NCBI GenBank assembly: GCA_035440445.1
Contig: DAORMJ010000020.1
Coordinates: forward strand, 1 to 64,000
DNA: 64,000 nt
Reading direction: 5' to 3'
Source: Ga0077548 sp035440445
Lineage (GTDB): Bacteria; Pseudomonadota; Alphaproteobacteria; Rhizobiales; Xanthobacteraceae
Under the pieces are notes generated by a model that was not told the origin of the DNA, ran no database searches, and saw nothing but the letters and a program-made list of their open reading frames with translations. The position numbers were made by a program, and so were the translations under genes. Positions 52,008 to 60,381 of this stretch are shown here, piece by piece (the first letter of the stretch is position 1; the number at the start of each line of letters is the position of its first letter).

Positions 52008-52039
52008 AAAACCCGGAGGCGAGGCGCTCTCCGGGTTTT
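52008..52039 (-). terminator. terminator-like hairpin upstream of DUF3309
   Basis: An 11-bp perfect stem (52008-52018 with 52029-52039) with a 10-base loop; on the minus strand it is followed by a T-rich tail (TTTTCTTTTTC). It sits in the 5' region of DUF3309, so it may end an upstream small RNA or act as a transcription attenuator of the gene. Confidence 0.65.
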
Positions 52040-52130
52040 GGTGCCGACCGCCCGGGGGGAAAGGCGTTGTTCGACAGGCAGGTAATTCGCGTAGAGAGCA
52101 TATGTTCCTGCTCACGGCGGATTTATTTGT

Positions 52131-52397
52131 GTGTCGAAGTCAACAGGCGCAAAGGAACCTCGCAGACGGGAGCTGCGTTACACGATCATGCGAGTCCTCG
52201 AATATTGCCATGCCAGTGCGGTCGAAGCGGTCAACAAGGCCAACGACCCCACATTGCCTGAGGAAGCCCGCGTTGAGTGGGCGCGCATCGCGAGGGTCTG
52301 GAAGGATATTAGTCAACACTACGATAGGATCGAGGATAGTCCTTCGGAGGATCGAACCATGGATGTTGCACCAATCCATGCCGGGACGCTTCACTGA
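52131..52397 (+). CDS. small basic/amphipathic hypothetical protein
   Basis: An 88-aa open frame from GTG 52131 (ATG 52188 is the alternative). The core EEARVEWARIARVWKDISQHYDRIED is a clear amphipathic helix with protein-like composition. No known family and no strong ribosome site. The gene is in a 550-base region between DUF3309 and the MFS gene that otherwise holds only the hairpin at 52008-52039. Real gene plausible but unproven. Confidence 0.45.
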   Translation: MSKSTGAKEPRRRELRYTIMRVLEYCHASAVEAVNKANDPTLPEEARVEWARIARVWKDISQHYDRIEDSPSEDRTMDVAPIHAGTLH

Positions 52398-52522
52398 TAT
52401 CGCGCGCTTTGACGTGCTTTAATTCGAAGTGCATTAAACAGCGTGCAGCTACGAAAAATCTTGGCATCGCCTGTCCATAGGAACCGGTCTATACGTGACC
52501 GAATATTTGGAATCGCGATCCT

Positions 52523-53740
52523 ATGGCGGGCAGAATTTTTTACGGCTGGTGGATGGTTGCCACTTGCCTCGTTATCGCGATCTTCAGTTGGGGATTGGGT
52601 GTCTTCGGGAGTGGTGTGTATCTTCACGCCATCGCAGAGCGGCACGGCTGGTCGGTCGGCTCGATTTCCTCGGCAATCACAGTCTCCATTTTGCTGTCTT
52701 CCGTTTTGTCAGCCTTTACCGGCCCTGCGGTCGGCAAGTACGGCCCGAAACCGGTGCTTGGAACTGGCGCAGTTCTCCTCGCTCTAGGGCTATTCGTGAC
52801 CGGGCAGGTGAGCGAGCCTTGGCACGTCTTCGCGGCCTTCGCGCTCGCAGGAATCGGAAACTCATGCATTTCGGTCACGGCGCTATCGGCGACGCTTTCC
52901 CCATGGTTTGAGCGGCATCAGGGCAGGGCGGTTTCTACCGCAATGCTCGGCGCTTCCATCGGTGGAATGACATCCACGCCGCTTCTGATTTTTGCGATTT
53001 CTCGCCTTGGTCTCGAACAGGCAATGATGTGGAGCGCAGTCGCAGCGCTATGCGTCGTCTTCCCGCTCGCGGTTTTCGTTCTGCGAAAATCGCCTGCCGA
53101 GATGGGTCTCTATCCCGATGGCGAACCGCCCGCGCCGAAGAGCAACGAGAGCGCGGTGCGGGTTTGGGGCCGGGGCGAGGCGATGCGCACATGGGCCTTT
53201 GCCAGCGTCGTAATCGCGTTTGCTCTGGGCCTCGGCGTGCAGCTCGGATTTCTGACCCATCACGTATCGCTGGCGGTACCGGCCATGGGCGCGGGAGGTG
53301 CCGCTTTTATCGTCTCCATCACCGCCGTGACGGCTTTCCTCGGCCGCGTGGCGCTGGCGCGCTGGGCCGACCATGTCGATCTTCGTGTGACAACGGCAGG
53401 TGTCCTTATCCTTGCGGCTGTAGCGGTGGCGTCGATCGCCGCCGTTCCCGCAGTATGGATGCTGATCGCCGCGAGCCTTGCCTTCGGCCTTACAACAGGC
53501 AACGTGACCACGCTGTCGCCGATCATCGTCCGGCGTGAGTTCGGGCCGGAAGTCTTTGCCTCGATCTATGGGGTTTGCTGGATGTGCATCGGCTTTGCCT
53601 CCGCGCTGGGCCCGGCAATGTTCGGTTGGCTCCATGACTACTTCGGCGGATACCGCGAAGTGCTGATGCTTGCGGCGGTTCTGAATCTGATCGCTGCGGT
53701 GGTCGTGTATCTGGGACGGCCCAAGACTCGAGTTTCATAA
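52523..53740 (+). CDS. MFS transporter, OFA-like
   Basis: Major facilitator superfamily protein of 405 aa with 12 predicted membrane segments. It starts MAGRIFYGWWMVATCLVIA, and the A motif region GKYGPKP appears after helix 2. The first half is closed by SPWFERHQGRAVSTAMLGASIGG, typical of the oxalate/formate or monocarboxylate (OFA/MCT-like) branch. The central cytoplasmic loop contains PAEMGLYPDGEPPAPK. The substrate is unknown, probably an organic acid. Confidence 0.9.
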   Translation: MAGRIFYGWWMVATCLVIAIFSWGLGVFGSGVYLHAIAERHGWSVGSISSAITVSILLSSVLSAFTGPAVGKYGPKPVLGTGAVLLALGLFVTGQVSEPWHVFAAFALAGIGNSCISVTALSATLSPWFERHQGRAVSTAMLGASIGGMTSTPLLIFAISRLGLEQAMMWSAVAALCVVFPLAVFVLRKSPAEMGLYPDGEPPAPKSNESAVRVWGRGEAMRTWAFASVVIAFALGLGVQLGFLTHHVSLAVPAMGAGGAAFIVSITAVTAFLGRVALARWADHVDLRVTTAGVLILAAVAVASIAAVPAVWMLIAASLAFGLTTGNVTTLSPIIVRREFGPEVFASIYGVCWMCIGFASALGPAMFGWLHDYFGGYREVLMLAAVLNLIAAVVVYLGRPKTRVS

Positions 53741-53848
53741 GTAGAAACCTGCGGGATTTTCCCCCGTCATTTTACGGTCGCAATCTCTGCCTTCGCTAGG
53801 CTCCCGCATCTCCGGAATCGTTCCGGGGGGCGATGGAGGAATACTGAA

Positions 53849-54091
53849 ATGCGTACGATCATTCTGGCGCTTGCGCTGACGTTTGCCGCCACGGCTGCCA
53901 ACGCGCAGGCGAGCTGCAATGCGACTGCGGTCGAAAAGAAGTACAACGGCGCCGCGAAGACCAGCTTCCTGAAGAAGTGCGAAACCGACGCCAAGAGCTC
54001 CTGCGACAAGCAGGCGGCCGACAAGAAGCTCAACGGCGCGGCCAAGACCAGCTTCACGAACAAATGCGTGAAAGACGCCGTCGGCAGCTAA
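53849..54091 (+). CDS. PsiF-repeat secreted protein
   Basis: An 80-aa exported protein. Signal peptide residues 1-20 (cleavage after ANAQA). The mature part consists of two tandem repeats of about 24 aa with the core KK(Y/L)NGAAKTSF(L/T).KC, as in the phosphate-starvation-inducible PsiF family, each with two cysteines. The function is unknown. It is followed by an intrinsic terminator, so it forms its own unit. Confidence 0.88.
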   Translation: MRTIILALALTFAATAANAQASCNATAVEKKYNGAAKTSFLKKCETDAKSSCDKQAADKKLNGAAKTSFTNKCVKDAVGS

Positions 54092-54115
54092 CACCAGCTT
54101 CGATCTGTTTGGGAG

Positions 54116-54147
54116 CGCCGGGCCGTTTCGTCCCGGCGTTTCTTTTC
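54116..54147 (+). terminator. intrinsic terminator of the PsiF-like gene
   Basis: 7-bp stem (54116-54122 with 54132-54138), 9-base loop, then TTTCTTTTC. It lies 25 bases after the PsiF stop and ends just before the convergent oxidoreductase. Confidence 0.8.
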
Positions 54148-54148
54148 G

Positions 54149-55141
54149 TCAAGCAACCCGTACCATGCGTTTGCCACGATTGTCCCCGTTCAGGAGACCG
54201 ATCAGCGCCTTCGGCGTGTTCTCGATGCCGTCGAGCACGTCTTCCTGCACCTTGAGCTTTCCGGCGGCGACCCAGCCCTGCAACTCTGCAACAGCCTTCA
54301 TCGCCTGACTGTAGTAATCCATGACGATGAAGCCCTGTACGCGTAGGCGCTTCACGACGATCAATCCGGGCACGCCACGCGGACCGGCAGCGGGAGCCGC
54401 GCCGTCATACGCCGAAACCGCACCGCAGCAGGCAATGCGTCCATGCAGTTTCATCTGGGACAGGCACGCCTCGAAGATGTCGCCGCCGACATTGTCGAAA
54501 TAGACGTCGATTCCATCGGGGCAGGCGGCTTTGAGCGATTTGAAAACGGGCCCCGCCTTGTAATCGACCACGTCGTCGAACCCGAGTTCGGACTTGAGCC
54601 AGTCGCATTTGTCTTTGCCGCCGGCGATCCCGACCACACGGCAACCTTTGATCTTCGCGATCTGCCCAACAAGCGATCCGACCGAACCGGCCGCGGCCGA
54701 CACCACCACCGTTTCGCCGGCTTTGGGCTGACCGACGTCGAGGAGGCCGAAATAGGCTGTGAGGCCTGCGATGCCGTAGACGCTAAGCAGATGCGTCATG
54801 GGCGTGACATTGGGTACTTTTAGAAGCTTTTTCGCCGGCAGCACCGCGTATTCTTGCCAGCCGGTATCCGCAAAGACGAGATCGCCTTTGGCAAAATTCG
54901 GCGCTTTGCTCTCGACGACTTCGGAAATGGAGCCTCCCGCCATGACCGTTCCGGCACCGACGGCCTCGCGATAGGTCGCGCCCTGCATCCAGGCGCGGTT
55001 CGCTGCATCGAGGGAGATGAGCCTGATCCTCAACAGCACCTCACCATCCTGCGGCGAGGGCATCGCGCTCTCTTGCAGTTTGAAATGCTCGGGTCCGAGT
55101 TTTCCCTTCGGGGTCTCGGCGAGAAGAATTTGACGGTTCAT
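54149..55141 (-). CDS. NADP-dependent medium-chain oxidoreductase (zinc-independent, CurA/leukotriene B4 type)
   Basis: MDR-family oxidoreductase, 330 aa, reducing an activated double bond (alkenal/one or 2-enone reductase group). The zinc ligands of alcohol dehydrogenases are absent. The N-terminal SPQDGEVLLRIRLISLDAANRAWMQ and YGIAGLTAYFGLLDVGQPKAGETVVVSAAAGSVGS (nucleotide-binding GxxGxxG region near 150-160) are typical of this subgroup, as is DVYFDNVGGDIFE. Probable role: detoxification of reactive carbonyls; the real substrate is unknown. Confidence 0.9.
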   Translation of the reverse strand: MNRQILLAETPKGKLGPEHFKLQESAMPSPQDGEVLLRIRLISLDAANRAWMQGATYREAVGAGTVMAGGSISEVVESKAPNFAKGDLVFADTGWQEYAVLPAKKLLKVPNVTPMTHLLSVYGIAGLTAYFGLLDVGQPKAGETVVVSAAAGSVGSLVGQIAKIKGCRVVGIAGGKDKCDWLKSELGFDDVVDYKAGPVFKSLKAACPDGIDVYFDNVGGDIFEACLSQMKLHGRIACCGAVSAYDGAAPAAGPRGVPGLIVVKRLRVQGFIVMDYYSQAMKAVAELQGWVAAGKLKVQEDVLDGIENTPKALIGLLNGDNRGKRMVRVA

Positions 55142-55154
55142 GGCTTTCCTCTTT

Positions 55155-55997
55155 TCAAGAGAGCTTCACACCTTTGCGGCCGGCGAGATCCTGCACGAAC
55201 TGCCAGGCAACGCGGCCGGAACGCGATCCGCGCGTCGTCGCCCATTCGAGTGCTTCGCGCCGCAACTGCTCCGGCTCGACCGGGATTTTGAAGTGCAAAA
55301 CATAGCCGTGCACCATCGCGAGGAATTCGTCCTGCGAGCAGCGATGGAAGCCGAGCCAGAGTCCGAAGCGGTCGGAGAGCGAAACCTTCTCTTCCACGGC
55401 CTCGCCGGGATTAATCGCAGTCGAACGCTCGTTCTCGACCATCTCGCGCGCGAGGAGGTGACGGCGGTTCGAGGTCGCATAGAGGATGACGTTGTCCGGC
55501 CGGCCTTCGACGCCGCCATCGAGCACCGCTTTCAGCGATTTGTACGAGGTGTCGTCGCCGTCGAAGGAAAGATCGTCGCAGAACACGATGAAGCGGTCGG
55601 TCGTCTTGCGCAGAAGGTTCATCAGGACCGGCAGCGTTTCGATGTCTTCGCGGTGAATTTCGATCAGTTTCAGGTTCTTCGTCTGCGCGTTGATCGAAGC
55701 ATGCACCGCTTTGACGAGCGATGACTTGCCCATGCCTCGCGCGCCCCAAAGCAGCGCGTTGTTCGCAGGCAGCCCCTTGGCGAAACGCTCGGTATTTTCG
55801 ACCAGCGTGTCCCGCATCCGGTCGATCCCCTTGAGTAGCATCATTTCCACCCGATTGACCCGGGCCACGGGATCGAGCCGTTTCTGGGCCGCGTTCCATA
55901 CGAAAGCTTCGGCAGCCCCGAAATCAGGAGCCTCGATCGCCGGAGGAGCCCAGCGGTCAACGGCGCCGGCGATGCGGGCGAGGGCGTCGGCGAGCAT
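55155..55997 (-). CDS. DUF815-family ATPase
   Basis: P-loop AAA-type ATPase of 280 aa from ATG 55997 (a TTG at 56093 would add 32 residues). Walker A GARGMGKSSLVKA is near residue 85, Walker B FIVFCDDLSFDGDD near 140, with a sensor-like ILYATSNRRHLL. This is the DUF815 pattern, a conserved but uncharacterised bacterial ATPase. It is the only gene on the minus strand beside the oxidoreductase and is divergent from yajC. Confidence 0.88.
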   Translation of the reverse strand: MLADALARIAGAVDRWAPPAIEAPDFGAAEAFVWNAAQKRLDPVARVNRVEMMLLKGIDRMRDTLVENTERFAKGLPANNALLWGARGMGKSSLVKAVHASINAQTKNLKLIEIHREDIETLPVLMNLLRKTTDRFIVFCDDLSFDGDDTSYKSLKAVLDGGVEGRPDNVILYATSNRRHLLAREMVENERSTAINPGEAVEEKVSLSDRFGLWLGFHRCSQDEFLAMVHGYVLHFKIPVEPEQLRREALEWATTRGSRSGRVAWQFVQDLAGRKGVKLS

Positions 55998-56233
55998 GCC
56001 GAGAATCGTATCAGAGGAGGCTGGCTTGTTCCTGGGTCTTTCCTTGTCCCCGGCGGCATAGCGCGGCGGCTTTGCCGCAGGCAAGCTCCGCAAAGGCCTC
56101 GCAGAAATGGGTTTTCTGGCCTCGGAAAAGGGGCCGATTCCGTTGCAATCCGGAGTTTGGCAAGTATAGTCCCCGCCGATTTGGCGGCCAGCCGTTCGTG
56201 GCGCCCCGCCTGCCCAAAAGCCCCGAGGAGGCC

Positions 56234-56560
56234 ATGTTTATCACCCCCGCTTATGCCCAGGCAGCGCCAGCCGGCGGCAGCGACATGCTGGTGTCGTTGC
56301 TCCCCTTCATCGCGATCTTCGTGATCATGTACTTCCTGATCCTGCGCCCGCAGCAGAAGCGCGTGAAGACCCACACCGAGATGGTGAAGAACCTGCGCCG
56401 CGGCGATACGGTCATCACCAACGGCGGCGTCATCGGCAAGATTTCGAAGGTCATCGACGATCACGAGGTCGAAATTGAAATCGCTGAAGGAGTCAAGATC
56501 CGTCAGGTTCGCCAGATGGTGACTGAGGTCCGCGCCAAGGGCGAGCCGCTCAAGGATTGA
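56234..56560 (+). CDS. yajC: preprotein translocase subunit YajC
   Basis: A 108-aa Sec accessory protein with one membrane helix (LVSLLPFIAIFVIMYFLILRPQ) and a soluble tail with LRRGDTVITNGGVIGKISKV. GAGGAG lies just upstream of ATG 56234. It is the first gene of the yajC-secD-secF block. Confidence 0.95.
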   Translation: MFITPAYAQAAPAGGSDMLVSLLPFIAIFVIMYFLILRPQQKRVKTHTEMVKNLRRGDTVITNGGVIGKISKVIDDHEVEIEIAEGVKIRQVRQMVTEVRAKGEPLKD

Positions 56561-56610
56561 GATAGCCTCCCTAGGCTTTCGTTGGTCCTCTCGCGTTCGG
56601 GAACCGGAAT

Positions 56611-58203
56611 ATGCAATTCAAATCATGGCGAGCCTTTGCGATCATCCTCTTTGCGGCGGTGGTCTGCGCGCTCGCGGTTCCGAACCTGCTTTCGCAGGCG
56701 ACCTTCGATTCCCTGCCGAATGCGCTGAAGCGCAGGATGGTACTCGGTCTCGACTTGCAGGGCGGCTCGCATTTGCTTCTGCAGGTGGATGCCGATTTCG
56801 TCCGCAAGGAGAAGGGCGAAAATCTTCGGGATGACGTCAGACGCGTCCTCCGCGAGGCGAAGATTGGCTACACCAACCTTGCGCTGCAGGGTTTGACCGT
56901 TTCCGTCCGCATCCGCGAGGAAAAGGACGTACCGGAAGCACTCCGGAAGCTCCGCGAACTCTCGCAGCCGCTGACCGGCATTTTCGCCGGCGCTAATGTT
57001 CAGGACATTGAAATCACCGAGAACGGCGGGCTGATCCGGCTCACGATTTCCAATGCAGGCATTACGCAGCGCATCGGCCAGTCGGTCGAACAGTCGATCG
57101 AAATCGTGCGCAAACGCGTCGACGAACTGGGCACCGTCGAGCCCTCGATCCAGCGTCAGGGGCTCGATCGCATTCTCGTACAGGTTCCGGGCCTCGATAA
57201 CCCGAAGCGCCTGATCGATCTCATCGGCCAGACCGCCAAGCTCACCTTCCGCATGGTCGATCTCACGGTGAACCCGCAGCAGGCGCAGGCACAGCCGCCG
57301 CTCGATTCCGAAGTGTTGCAGTCGACCGATAATCCTCCGCAGCTTTACGTCATCGAAAAGCGTGTGGTCGTGGCAGGCGAAGATCTTGTCGACGCCCAGC
57401 CGGCAAAGGATCAGCGAAACGGCGAATGGGTGGTGAACTTCCGGTTCAATAGTTCCGGCGCCCGGCGCTTCGCGAACGCCACCCGTGACAATGTGGGCCG
57501 GCCGTTCGCGATCGTGCTCGACAACAAGGTGATTTCCGCGCCGGTCATCCGCGAGCCCATCCTCGGTGGCTCCGGTCAAATCTCTGGTAGCTTCACCGCG
57601 CAATCCGCGAACGATCTTGCAATTCTGCTTCGCGCCGGTGCGTTGCCCGCCCCGCTTACCGTCATTGAAGAACGGACCGTAGGGCCCGGCCTCGGTGCGG
57701 ATTCGATCTCTGCCGGTATCAAGGCGGCCTGGATTGGCTCGCTCTTCGTGATCGCCTTCATGTTCGCGACTTATGGGCTGTTCGGCCTGTTTGCGAACAT
57801 CGCAGTCGCGGTCAACGTCGGCATGATCCTTGGCATTCTTTCGCTGCTTGGCGCGACGCTGACGCTGCCGGGCATCGCAGGTATCGTTCTTACGGTTGGC
57901 ATCGCGGTGGACAGTAACGTGCTGATCTACGAGCGCATCCGCGAGGAGGTGCGGGCCGGCCGGTCTGCGCTGTCCGCGCTAAACGCCGGCTTCGATCGCG
58001 CGCTTGCGACCATTCTCGACTCGAACCTGACCACGTTCATCGCCGCGGTCGTGCTGTTCTATGTCGGCACCGGGCCTGTCCGTGGCTTCGCCGTGACCTT
58101 CGGGCTCGGCATTCTGACGACCCTTTTCACCGCCTTCACCTTCACCCGTATTCTGGTTGCGCTCTGGTATCACTGGTGGCGCCCCAAGACCCTGCCGATC
58201 TGA
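56611..58203 (+). CDS. secD: protein translocase subunit SecD
   Basis: Proton-driven accessory subunit of the Sec translocase, 530 aa. Signatures: LGLDLQGGSHLLLQVD after the first helix, the periplasmic P1 domain (residues 60-330) with LGTVEPSIQRQGLDRILVQVPG, and the six-helix membrane part with the conserved IAVDSNVLIYERIREEV motif in helix 4 region. It forms a heterodimer with SecF and pulls proteins across the membrane. It follows yajC after 50 bases. Confidence 0.96.
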   Translation: MQFKSWRAFAIILFAAVVCALAVPNLLSQATFDSLPNALKRRMVLGLDLQGGSHLLLQVDADFVRKEKGENLRDDVRRVLREAKIGYTNLALQGLTVSVRIREEKDVPEALRKLRELSQPLTGIFAGANVQDIEITENGGLIRLTISNAGITQRIGQSVEQSIEIVRKRVDELGTVEPSIQRQGLDRILVQVPGLDNPKRLIDLIGQTAKLTFRMVDLTVNPQQAQAQPPLDSEVLQSTDNPPQLYVIEKRVVVAGEDLVDAQPAKDQRNGEWVVNFRFNSSGARRFANATRDNVGRPFAIVLDNKVISAPVIREPILGGSGQISGSFTAQSANDLAILLRAGALPAPLTVIEERTVGPGLGADSISAGIKAAWIGSLFVIAFMFATYGLFGLFANIAVAVNVGMILGILSLLGATLTLPGIAGIVLTVGIAVDSNVLIYERIREEVRAGRSALSALNAGFDRALATILDSNLTTFIAAVVLFYVGTGPVRGFAVTFGLGILTTLFTAFTFTRILVALWYHWWRPKTLPI

Positions 58204-58216
58204 ACGGAGCCCATCG

Positions 58217-59167
58217 ATGCGAATTCCGCTGCTTCGTCTGGTTCCGGACGACACCAAAATCGATTTCGTACAGTTTCGCCGGATCAGCTTTCCGGTGTCT
58301 GCAGTGTTGTCGATATTGGCCGCGCTTGCCTTCTTCTATTACGGGTTGAACCTTGGCATCGACTTCAAGGGCGGCACGCTCATTGAGGTGCAGAGCAAGT
58401 CGCCGAAGGTCGATATTTCGGCCATGCGCACGACCCTCGAGAAGCTCGAACTCGGGGAAGTGCAGTTGCAGCAGTTCGGCGATAACGAAGTGCTGATCCG
58501 CGTGGCGCAGCAGCCGGGTGGCGACGAAGCGCAGCAGGCCGTCGTCGCGAAGGTCCGTGGCGCACTCGGAGATGCCGTCGAATACCGCCGCGTCGAAGTC
58601 GTGGGTCCGCGCGTTTCAGCCGAGTTGCTTGGTTACGGGATCGTTGGCCTCGGCCTCGCGATCATCGGCATCCTGATGTACCTCTGGTTTCGCTTCGAGT
58701 GGCAGTTTGCGCTTGGGGCGACAGTCGCCAACATGCACGACATCGTATTGACGCTCGGGTTCATGGCGGTCACGCAGATCGACTTCGATCTGACCTCGGT
58801 TGCGGCACTCCTCACCATTCTCGGCTACTCGCTCAACGATACCGTGGTGATCTACGACCGTATTCGCGAACTGCTGCGTAAGTATAAGCGCATGCCGATG
58901 AAGGAGCTTCTCAACGAGGGCGTGAACCAGACGCTGTCGCGCTCGGTCATCACCCACGTAACCGTCACGCTGGCTTTGATCGCGCTTCTGATCTGGGGCG
59001 GCCGTGCCATCCACGGCTTTGCCGCCGTGATGACCTTCGGCGTCGTGCTCGTTGGCACCTATACCTCGATCTTTATCGCCGCGCCGATGCTGATGTATCT
59101 CGGCGTTGGCGCCAACCGCGAACGCGCAAGCAACGACGACAACACGCCGGCACGCGCGACGCCGTGA
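58217..59167 (+). CDS. secF: protein translocase subunit SecF
   Basis: A 316-aa partner of SecD from ATG 58217. Conserved GIDFKGGTLIEVQ near residue 45-57, periplasmic domain, then six-helix core with ILGYSLNDTVVIYDRIRE. The stop overlaps the GTG of the next gene (GTGA), so the following Mth938-like gene is translationally coupled to secF. Confidence 0.96.
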   Translation: MRIPLLRLVPDDTKIDFVQFRRISFPVSAVLSILAALAFFYYGLNLGIDFKGGTLIEVQSKSPKVDISAMRTTLEKLELGEVQLQQFGDNEVLIRVAQQPGGDEAQQAVVAKVRGALGDAVEYRRVEVVGPRVSAELLGYGIVGLGLAIIGILMYLWFRFEWQFALGATVANMHDIVLTLGFMAVTQIDFDLTSVAALLTILGYSLNDTVVIYDRIRELLRKYKRMPMKELLNEGVNQTLSRSVITHVTVTLALIALLIWGGRAIHGFAAVMTFGVVLVGTYTSIFIAAPMLMYLGVGANRERASNDDNTPARATP

Positions 59168-59547
59168 GCGTCTCGCAGGACGATCCGCATTTCCCGGGTC
59201 GTGCTCCGATCGATGGCTACGGGCAGGGCGGTTTCCGCTTTGCCGGGATGTCGCATCGCGGTTCGCTTTTGATCGTGCCAAGCGGGATCTACGCGTGGCC
59301 GGTCGCCACCGCCGCGGATTTGTCTGAAGACGCGCTTGCGCGGGTCTTTACCGAAGCGGGTCAAATCGATCTCCTGATGATCGGCAGCGGGCGCGATCCG
59401 ATTGCGCTTCCCGCCACGCTTAGAGAGCGATGCAAGGCCGCCGAAATTAGCGTCGATATTCAACCGACGGGCGGTGCCGCCTCGACTTATAATGTTCTGC
59501 TCGACGAAGGACGCCGTGTTGCCGCCGCGCTGATCGCGGTAGGCTGA
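59164..59547 (+). CDS. Mth938/DUF498-domain protein, NDUFAF3-like
   Basis: A 127-aa protein with the Mth938-like (DUF498) fold. Features match human NDUFAF3, a complex I assembly factor: IDGYGQGGFRFAG near residues 16-28, the central IDLLMIGSG and the C-terminal GGAASTYNVLLDEGRRVAAALI (quoted in two overlapping parts: GGAASTYNVLL and DEGRRVAAALI). The GTG start overlaps the secF stop. A role in respiratory complex I assembly is inferred from the family, not shown here. Confidence 0.87.
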   Translation: MSVSQDDPHFPGRAPIDGYGQGGFRFAGMSHRGSLLIVPSGIYAWPVATAADLSEDALARVFTEAGQIDLLMIGSGRDPIALPATLRERCKAAEISVDIQPTGGAASTYNVLLDEGRRVAAALIAVG

Positions 59548-59550
59548 ATC

Positions 59551-60381
59551 ATGGAAGACGCCTATCAGCATTGCGAAGCGCTGGTACGTGAGCGCGACCG
59601 CGCCCGGTTTCTGTCTGCGCTGTTTGCGCCTGCCAAGAAACGAAAACACCTCTTTGCGTTGTACGCGTTCGATCTCGAGCTCAGCCACGTCCCCGATGCG
59701 GTCCGGGAGCCCATGGCGGGCGAAATCCGCCTCCAATGGTGGCGTGACGTGCTCGCCGGCGAACGCGCAGGCGAGGCGAAGGCAAATCCGGTTGCGGCAG
59801 CGTTGCTGGACACGGTCGAGCGCTATGCGGTTTCCGCAGAAGCCATGCATAGATCCATCGACGCTCGGGAGTTCGATCTCATCGGTTCCCCCATGGCAAG
59901 CCAGACCGCGCTCGATGCGTATCTGGACGATACGTCCGGGGTGACAATGGCCGCCGCCGCAACGATCCTCGCGCCGGGAAGCGATCTCGGCGAAGCATCG
60001 CGGGTGGGCGGTCGAGCGTGGGGGATGATAAAACTGCTTCAGAATGTCGGGCGCGACGTGGCACGCGGTCGATTGTTCCTGCCACTCGACCTTTTGGCGA
60101 GGCACGAGGTCCACACCGCGAGCGTTTTCGCCGCTGAAACTTCAACAGGGCTCCACGGCGCTATCGCCGAACTATGCGCGAATGCCGAAAAGGATCATCG
60201 ATCGCTGCGCGAGGCGAAAGTCCCCCAAGCGGCAGTCCCGGCGTTCCTCATTGCTGCGCTCGTACCCGCTTCCGCCGCCAGAATCCGGAGGGTATCGGAT
60301 CCGTTTCGCGAGCCGATGGAACTTTCGGCGATCAGGAGCCAGTTCCTGCTCTGGCGCGCAGCAAGGCGCGGCTCGGTTTAA
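59551..60381 (+). CDS. squalene/phytoene-synthase-fold protein, NDUFAF6-like
   Basis: A 276-aa protein of the trans-isoprenyl diphosphate synthase superfamily. Its first half has LFALYAFDLELSHVPDAVRE and MAGEIRLQWWRDVLAG, matching human NDUFAF6 (FALRAFNVELAQVKDSV, MRMQFWKKTV) rather than a real phytoene synthase. The usual DxxxD of active synthases is replaced by D-L-E-L, and in LLQNVGRDVARGRLFLPLDLL the second Asp of RDVxxD is missing. It is therefore probably not catalytic. It follows the NDUFAF3-like gene by three bases. Confidence 0.87.
   Translation: MEDAYQHCEALVRERDRARFLSALFAPAKKRKHLFALYAFDLELSHVPDAVREPMAGEIRLQWWRDVLAGERAGEAKANPVAAALLDTVERYAVSAEAMHRSIDAREFDLIGSPMASQTALDAYLDDTSGVTMAAAATILAPGSDLGEASRVGGRAWGMIKLLQNVGRDVARGRLFLPLDLLARHEVHTASVFAAETSTGLHGAIAELCANAEKDHRSLREAKVPQAAVPAFLIAALVPASAARIRRVSDPFREPMELSAIRSQFLLWRAARRGSV

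Noticed and set aside
59551..60381. Phytoene synthase, hence a carotenoid or hopanoid pathway
   Set aside because: Catalytic Asp motifs are missing and no other isoprenoid genes are near; the match to NDUFAF6 is better.
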